Assembly (NCBI RefSeq): GCF_900454495.1
Contig: NZ_UGSI01000001.1
Coordinates: 3,906,001-3,970,000 of the forward strand
Source of the DNA: Paenibacillus macerans
GTDB taxonomy: Bacteria; Bacillota; Bacilli; Paenibacillales; Paenibacillaceae
Length of the DNA: 64,000 bases
Direction of reading: 5' to 3'
Position 1 is the first letter of the stretch, and every line of letters begins with the position of its first letter. The position numbers and the translations under genes are program-made. The notes beneath the pieces are model-generated. The model saw only the letters and a list, made by a program, of their open reading frames with translations, was not told the origin of the DNA and searched no databases. This document shows positions 61,137 to 64,000 of the stretch, piece after piece.

Positions 61137-62666
61137 ATGACATTAGTGAAAAACAACAGAAGCCTCGTCCTGCTCGGCCTGCTCATCGGCTTGATCTTCG
61201 CCGAGTTGGACGAAACCGTCGTCTCGACGGCGATGCCAACCATTATCCGCGAGCTGCACGGACTGTCGCTCTACGGCTGGGTGGCCGGCGTATACATGCT
61301 TGCGGTCACGCTGTTTATGCCCATTCTCGGCAAATTGGCCGACTTATACGGACGCAAGCGCGTCTATCTCAGCTGTATGGGACTGTTCATTCTCGGATCG
61401 ATCGTCAGCGGGATCGCCCCTTCGATGGCCGTGCTGCTGCTGGGCCGCGGCATCCAGGGCATCGGCGCCGGCGGACTGATGCCGATCGCGCTCGTCATTA
61501 TCGGCGACGCATACCCGCTGGAGCAGCGGGCCAAAATCCAGAGCCTGATCGGGCCGCTGATGATCCTGCCCCAACTGCTCGGGCCGACGGTCGGCGGGTA
61601 TTTGGTGGGGCACGTTAACTGGCACTGGGTATTTTTGATCAACATTCCCGTCGGTTTGCTCGCGGCGGCAGTACTTTCCATCGGCATGCGCGAGTCCCGG
61701 GGAACCGAAAGCAAAAAAATCGATTGGGCGGGCGCAGTTACGCTTGTACTTGCCCTGCTGTCGCTGCTGCTCGCTCCGGTGCTGATCGACAATCAAGGTT
61801 TGTCGTGGTCGTCGCCGGTCATTATGGGTCTGCTCGTAATGTCCGGGCTGTTGATCGCGCTGCTCATCTGCATCGAATCAAGGGTGAAAGAACCGATCAT
61901 ACCGCTGCATCTGTTCCGGAACCGCAATATCGTCGTTTTGTCGCTGATCGTCTTTATTTTGATGCTTGGTGTGATGGGCGGAACCTCGGCATTCCCGTTT
62001 TTTGCGCAAAATGTGATGGGATTGACCCCGACGGCGGCCGGTTATCTGATGATGGCTTTTATGGCCGGCGCGGTTCCTTCCAGTATCGTCAACGGGTTCC
62101 TGATCACCAAGGTGCCTTACCGCTCCTTGTTTATCGTCTGCTTCACGCTGCCGATCATCGGATTTTTCCTGCTGTCGAGAATCGGCATTGACACCACCGT
62201 GCTGTACGTGGTCGTTACGTTTTTCATCCTCGGTTTGGGGCTCGGCGCATTGTTTGGCGGCGACAATCTGATCGTGCAGGAATCGGTCGACAAGGAGCAC
62301 AGCGGCGTGGCCCTCGGGACGGTGCAGCTGTTCCAATCGCTTGGGGCCACGATCGGCCTTAGCGTTTTCGGCAGCCTGCTCGCCCGCCATATCTCGGACG
62401 GGGTTTCCGGGCTGGCCGACCAACTCCCGGCCGGCACGGCAAGCCATATCGCCACCGGGGGAATTCCCCAGGGATTAGCTCCCGACCTGCTGGTCAAAGT
62501 ACAGACCGTGTTTGCCGGCGCTTTTCAGAACATTTTTACGATTTCGCTCGGATTTGTCATCGCCGCCTATTTTATCTGCTGGTTCTTGAAGAAAGAAGTT
62601 CTATCGAAAAAAGAACCGGAATCGGCCGCCGCTGCAGCGGAGCCGGTTTTGGAGGCACGGCCTTAA
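61137..62666 (+). CDS. MFS drug exporter, DHA2 (14-helix) family
   Basis: About 509 residues with 14 predicted helices. Motif D1-type LDETVVSTAMPTIIREL at the first helix, motif A GKLADLYGRKRVYL, motif C region GPTVGGYLVGHVNWHWVFLINIPVGL. This is the LmrB/EmrB-type proton antiporter family. I take the ATG at 61137 (GGAGAG ten bases upstream), though ATG 61119 and TTG 61131 are in frame. No regulator adjoins; substrate unknown. Confidence 0.92.
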   Translation: MTLVKNNRSLVLLGLLIGLIFAELDETVVSTAMPTIIRELHGLSLYGWVAGVYMLAVTLFMPILGKLADLYGRKRVYLSCMGLFILGSIVSGIAPSMAVLLLGRGIQGIGAGGLMPIALVIIGDAYPLEQRAKIQSLIGPLMILPQLLGPTVGGYLVGHVNWHWVFLINIPVGLLAAAVLSIGMRESRGTESKKIDWAGAVTLVLALLSLLLAPVLIDNQGLSWSSPVIMGLLVMSGLLIALLICIESRVKEPIIPLHLFRNRNIVVLSLIVFILMLGVMGGTSAFPFFAQNVMGLTPTAAGYLMMAFMAGAVPSSIVNGFLITKVPYRSLFIVCFTLPIIGFFLLSRIGIDTTVLYVVVTFFILGLGLGALFGGDNLIVQESVDKEHSGVALGTVQLFQSLGATIGLSVFGSLLARHISDGVSGLADQLPAGTASHIATGGIPQGLAPDLLVKVQTVFAGAFQNIFTISLGFVIAAYFICWFLKKEVLSKKEPESAAAAAEPVLEARP

Positions 62667-62940
62667 GAGGGAAAGCTGATATCAACAGGGATAGCGATAT
62701 AATGCGAGAAGGTGCAGGAAAGGTGCAGTTCGCGGCGGCCATGTAAGGGCAGCCATCCGAAGGCAATAGTGCAAGGGCAGGAATACGGGGTAACTGTGTA
62801 AGAGGCAGTTTGAAGATAGTAATGTGAGGACAGTAGTGTCATTGTAGTAAAGAGTAGTAATGCGATTGGCAATGTGAAATGCGAAGTGGAGGCGGTGAGA
62901 GAGCCCAAAGTGGAGGCGAAGTGAGCTCCAGGACCCCACG

Positions 62941-63130
62941 AAATGCAAAAGTGCATGCGATTTTCGTCGAACCCTCCCGAATTGGGTGGATCAAATGCAA
63001 AAGTGCAGTCCATTTTAGCTCAAAAAACAAATTTTTATAAAATGGGCTCGAATCAACTGCACTTTTGCATGCGAGTGGCCTTGGAGAGGGGGATTAGCGG
63101 AAAATTAAATGCGCTTTTGCAGTTGGTCCG
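62941..63130. repeat. Family C repeats, best copy
   Basis: AAATGCAAAAGTGCATGCGATTT (from 62942), AAATGCAAAAGTGCAGTCCATTT (from 62995), then inverted ACTGCACTTTTGCATGCGAG (63058-63077) and a weaker GCGCTTTTGCAG (63111-63122). About 50-60 bp spacing. The preceding 62667-62940 contains only degenerate short GT-rich sequence with no gene. Confidence 0.6.
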
Positions 63131-63167
63131 CAAAGGAAGCCAACAAGCCCGGCTTGCTAACCCCCGA

Positions 63168-63932
63168 CTACTTCGTTATCTCCGACACTTCCAGCGTTAC
63201 CGGGCAATGGTCGCTGCCCATGATGTGGCAGTCGATGCCGGCGCCCACCAAATGCGGTTCCAGCCGTGAAGATGCCAGGAAATAGTCGATCCGCCAGCCG
63301 ATGTTGCGCTCGCGCACCTTCGGCATGTACGACCACCAGCTGTACACCCCTTCGCGGTCGGGATAAAAATAACGGAACGTGTCCGTAAATCCCGCCGCCA
63401 GCAGGTCGGTCATTTTGCCGCGTTCTTCGGGGGTAAAACCGGAGTTGCCTTCGTTCGACTTCGCGTTTTTGATGTCGATTTCCTTATGAGCCACGTTCAT
63501 GTCGCCGCAAACGATGACCGGCTTGACCGCGTCAAGCCGCTTCAGGTATGCGCGGAACCGGTCCTCCCACTCCACCCGGTACCCGAGGCGGGAAAGATCC
63601 CTTTTCGCATTCGGCGTATACACCGTAACGAGATAAAAGCCCTCAAATTCCAGCGTAATGATCCGCCCCTCCGGCTCGTAATCCTCCTCCATGCCGTAAC
63701 GCACCGACAGCGGCTTGATCCGCGTGAACACGGCGGTGCCGGAGTACCCTTTTTTCTCCGCGTAGTTCCAATACTGTTCGTAATCGCCGCCGAGATCAAG
63801 CTCGATCTGCCCATCTTGCAGCTTCGTCTCCTGAAGGCAGAAAATATCCGCGTCCGCCTCGTTAAAATAGTCCAAAAACCCTTTATTCACGCAGGCTCTC
63901 AAACCGTTGACGTTCCACGATACAAGTTTCAT
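63168..63932 (-). CDS. exoA: Exodeoxyribonuclease III / AP endonuclease
   Basis: A 254-residue Xth-family nuclease: LVSWNVNGLRACVNKGF, FCLQETKL (metal Glu), VYTPNAKRDLSRLGYRVEWE, GDMNVAHKEIDIKN, GWRIDYFLASSRL and GSDHCPV with the catalytic Asp-His. It repairs abasic sites and removes 3' blocks. Start at 63932, with AAGGAG six bases upstream, in preference to the ATG two codons earlier. Single gene. Confidence 0.95.
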   Translation of the reverse strand: MKLVSWNVNGLRACVNKGFLDYFNEADADIFCLQETKLQDGQIELDLGGDYEQYWNYAEKKGYSGTAVFTRIKPLSVRYGMEEDYEPEGRIITLEFEGFYLVTVYTPNAKRDLSRLGYRVEWEDRFRAYLKRLDAVKPVIVCGDMNVAHKEIDIKNAKSNEGNSGFTPEERGKMTDLLAAGFTDTFRYFYPDREGVYSWWSYMPKVRERNIGWRIDYFLASSRLEPHLVGAGIDCHIMGSDHCPVTLEVSEITK

Positions 63933-64000
63933 ACCCATCTCCTTGATGTATAAACTGTTATAGCAACTCTATTAAACCTTCTATCTTCAGTCTACCATTA

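Noticed and set aside
62663..63030. Minus-strand frames over the repeat region before exoA
   Set aside because: They follow the family C repeats, lack ribosome sites and are low complexity.

Overview
The window looks like chromosomal DNA of a Paenibacillus-type Firmicute. GC is by eye a little above half. Regulatory logic is bacillar: PurR boxes plus a guanine riboswitch before purEK, a GlnR/TnrA box before a glutamine transporter, a FapR operator before fabH, a CcpA cre site before a sugar PTS operon, and two Fur boxes. Strong Shine-Dalgarno sequences and several TTG starts also fit. No rRNA, tRNA or CRISPR array was seen.

Layout. 1-1636: start of purEK (minus) with a leader of about 550 nt holding a guanine-type riboswitch, a compact multi-hairpin RNA of unknown identity and a terminator-like hairpin. 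1715-2280: intergenic repeats. 2543-8031: glnQ-H-M-P transporter with its own GlnK/GlnL-type two-component pair. 8283-14768: UspA, DUF1294, a short ORF, topB, YciI, HxlR and an Old Yellow Enzyme. 14801-17119: two divergent genes (PucR regulator, carbamoylase-type amidase) fused head to head by a deletion that removed both N-termini. 17653-24348: AraC regulator and a PTS operon (EIIBC, GH3, GH32, EIIA). 24465-25592: fabH.

25935-32661: an HscC-type Hsp70 with J-like/TPR membrane proteins and DUF1266 proteins, arranged as two J/DUF1266 pairs on either side of hscC, one J copy broken. The same gene families cluster around E. coli hscC, so this appears to be a conserved, poorly described chaperone module. 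33647-34735: Fur-controlled siderophore-binding lipoprotein. 34998-45754: mixed metabolism and defence genes (DMT permease, sulfurtransferase, SDR, streptothricin acetyltransferase, a damaged SMI1/KNR4 locus, serine hydrolase, nucleotidase, glutathione peroxidase, MarR-MFS pair).

45837-51357: mobile-element-rich stretch (IS3 copy, an IS1595-like transposase between short inverted repeats that also occur as a 67-bp mini-element at 9880, and a transposase remnant), with DUF3626, a GATase remnant and tdk. 51372-57830: two divergent operons. One has a FecCD-type permease, ATPase and binding lipoprotein. The other has a cysteine-rich CobW/HypB-like GTPase, an unusual soluble ABC ATPase, a DUF364 (putative heavy-metal chelation) protein and a methyltransferase. 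This is the second candidate for an undescribed system, probably metal acquisition or metallocofactor handling. 57836-63932: dGTPase, a Fur-controlled flavodoxin operon, a PhzF-like fragment, a DHA2-type MFS exporter and exonuclease III.

Intergenic DNA carries at least three families of dispersed AT-rich repeats. All calls come from reading the sequence; no database search was possible, and family names rest on recognised motifs.
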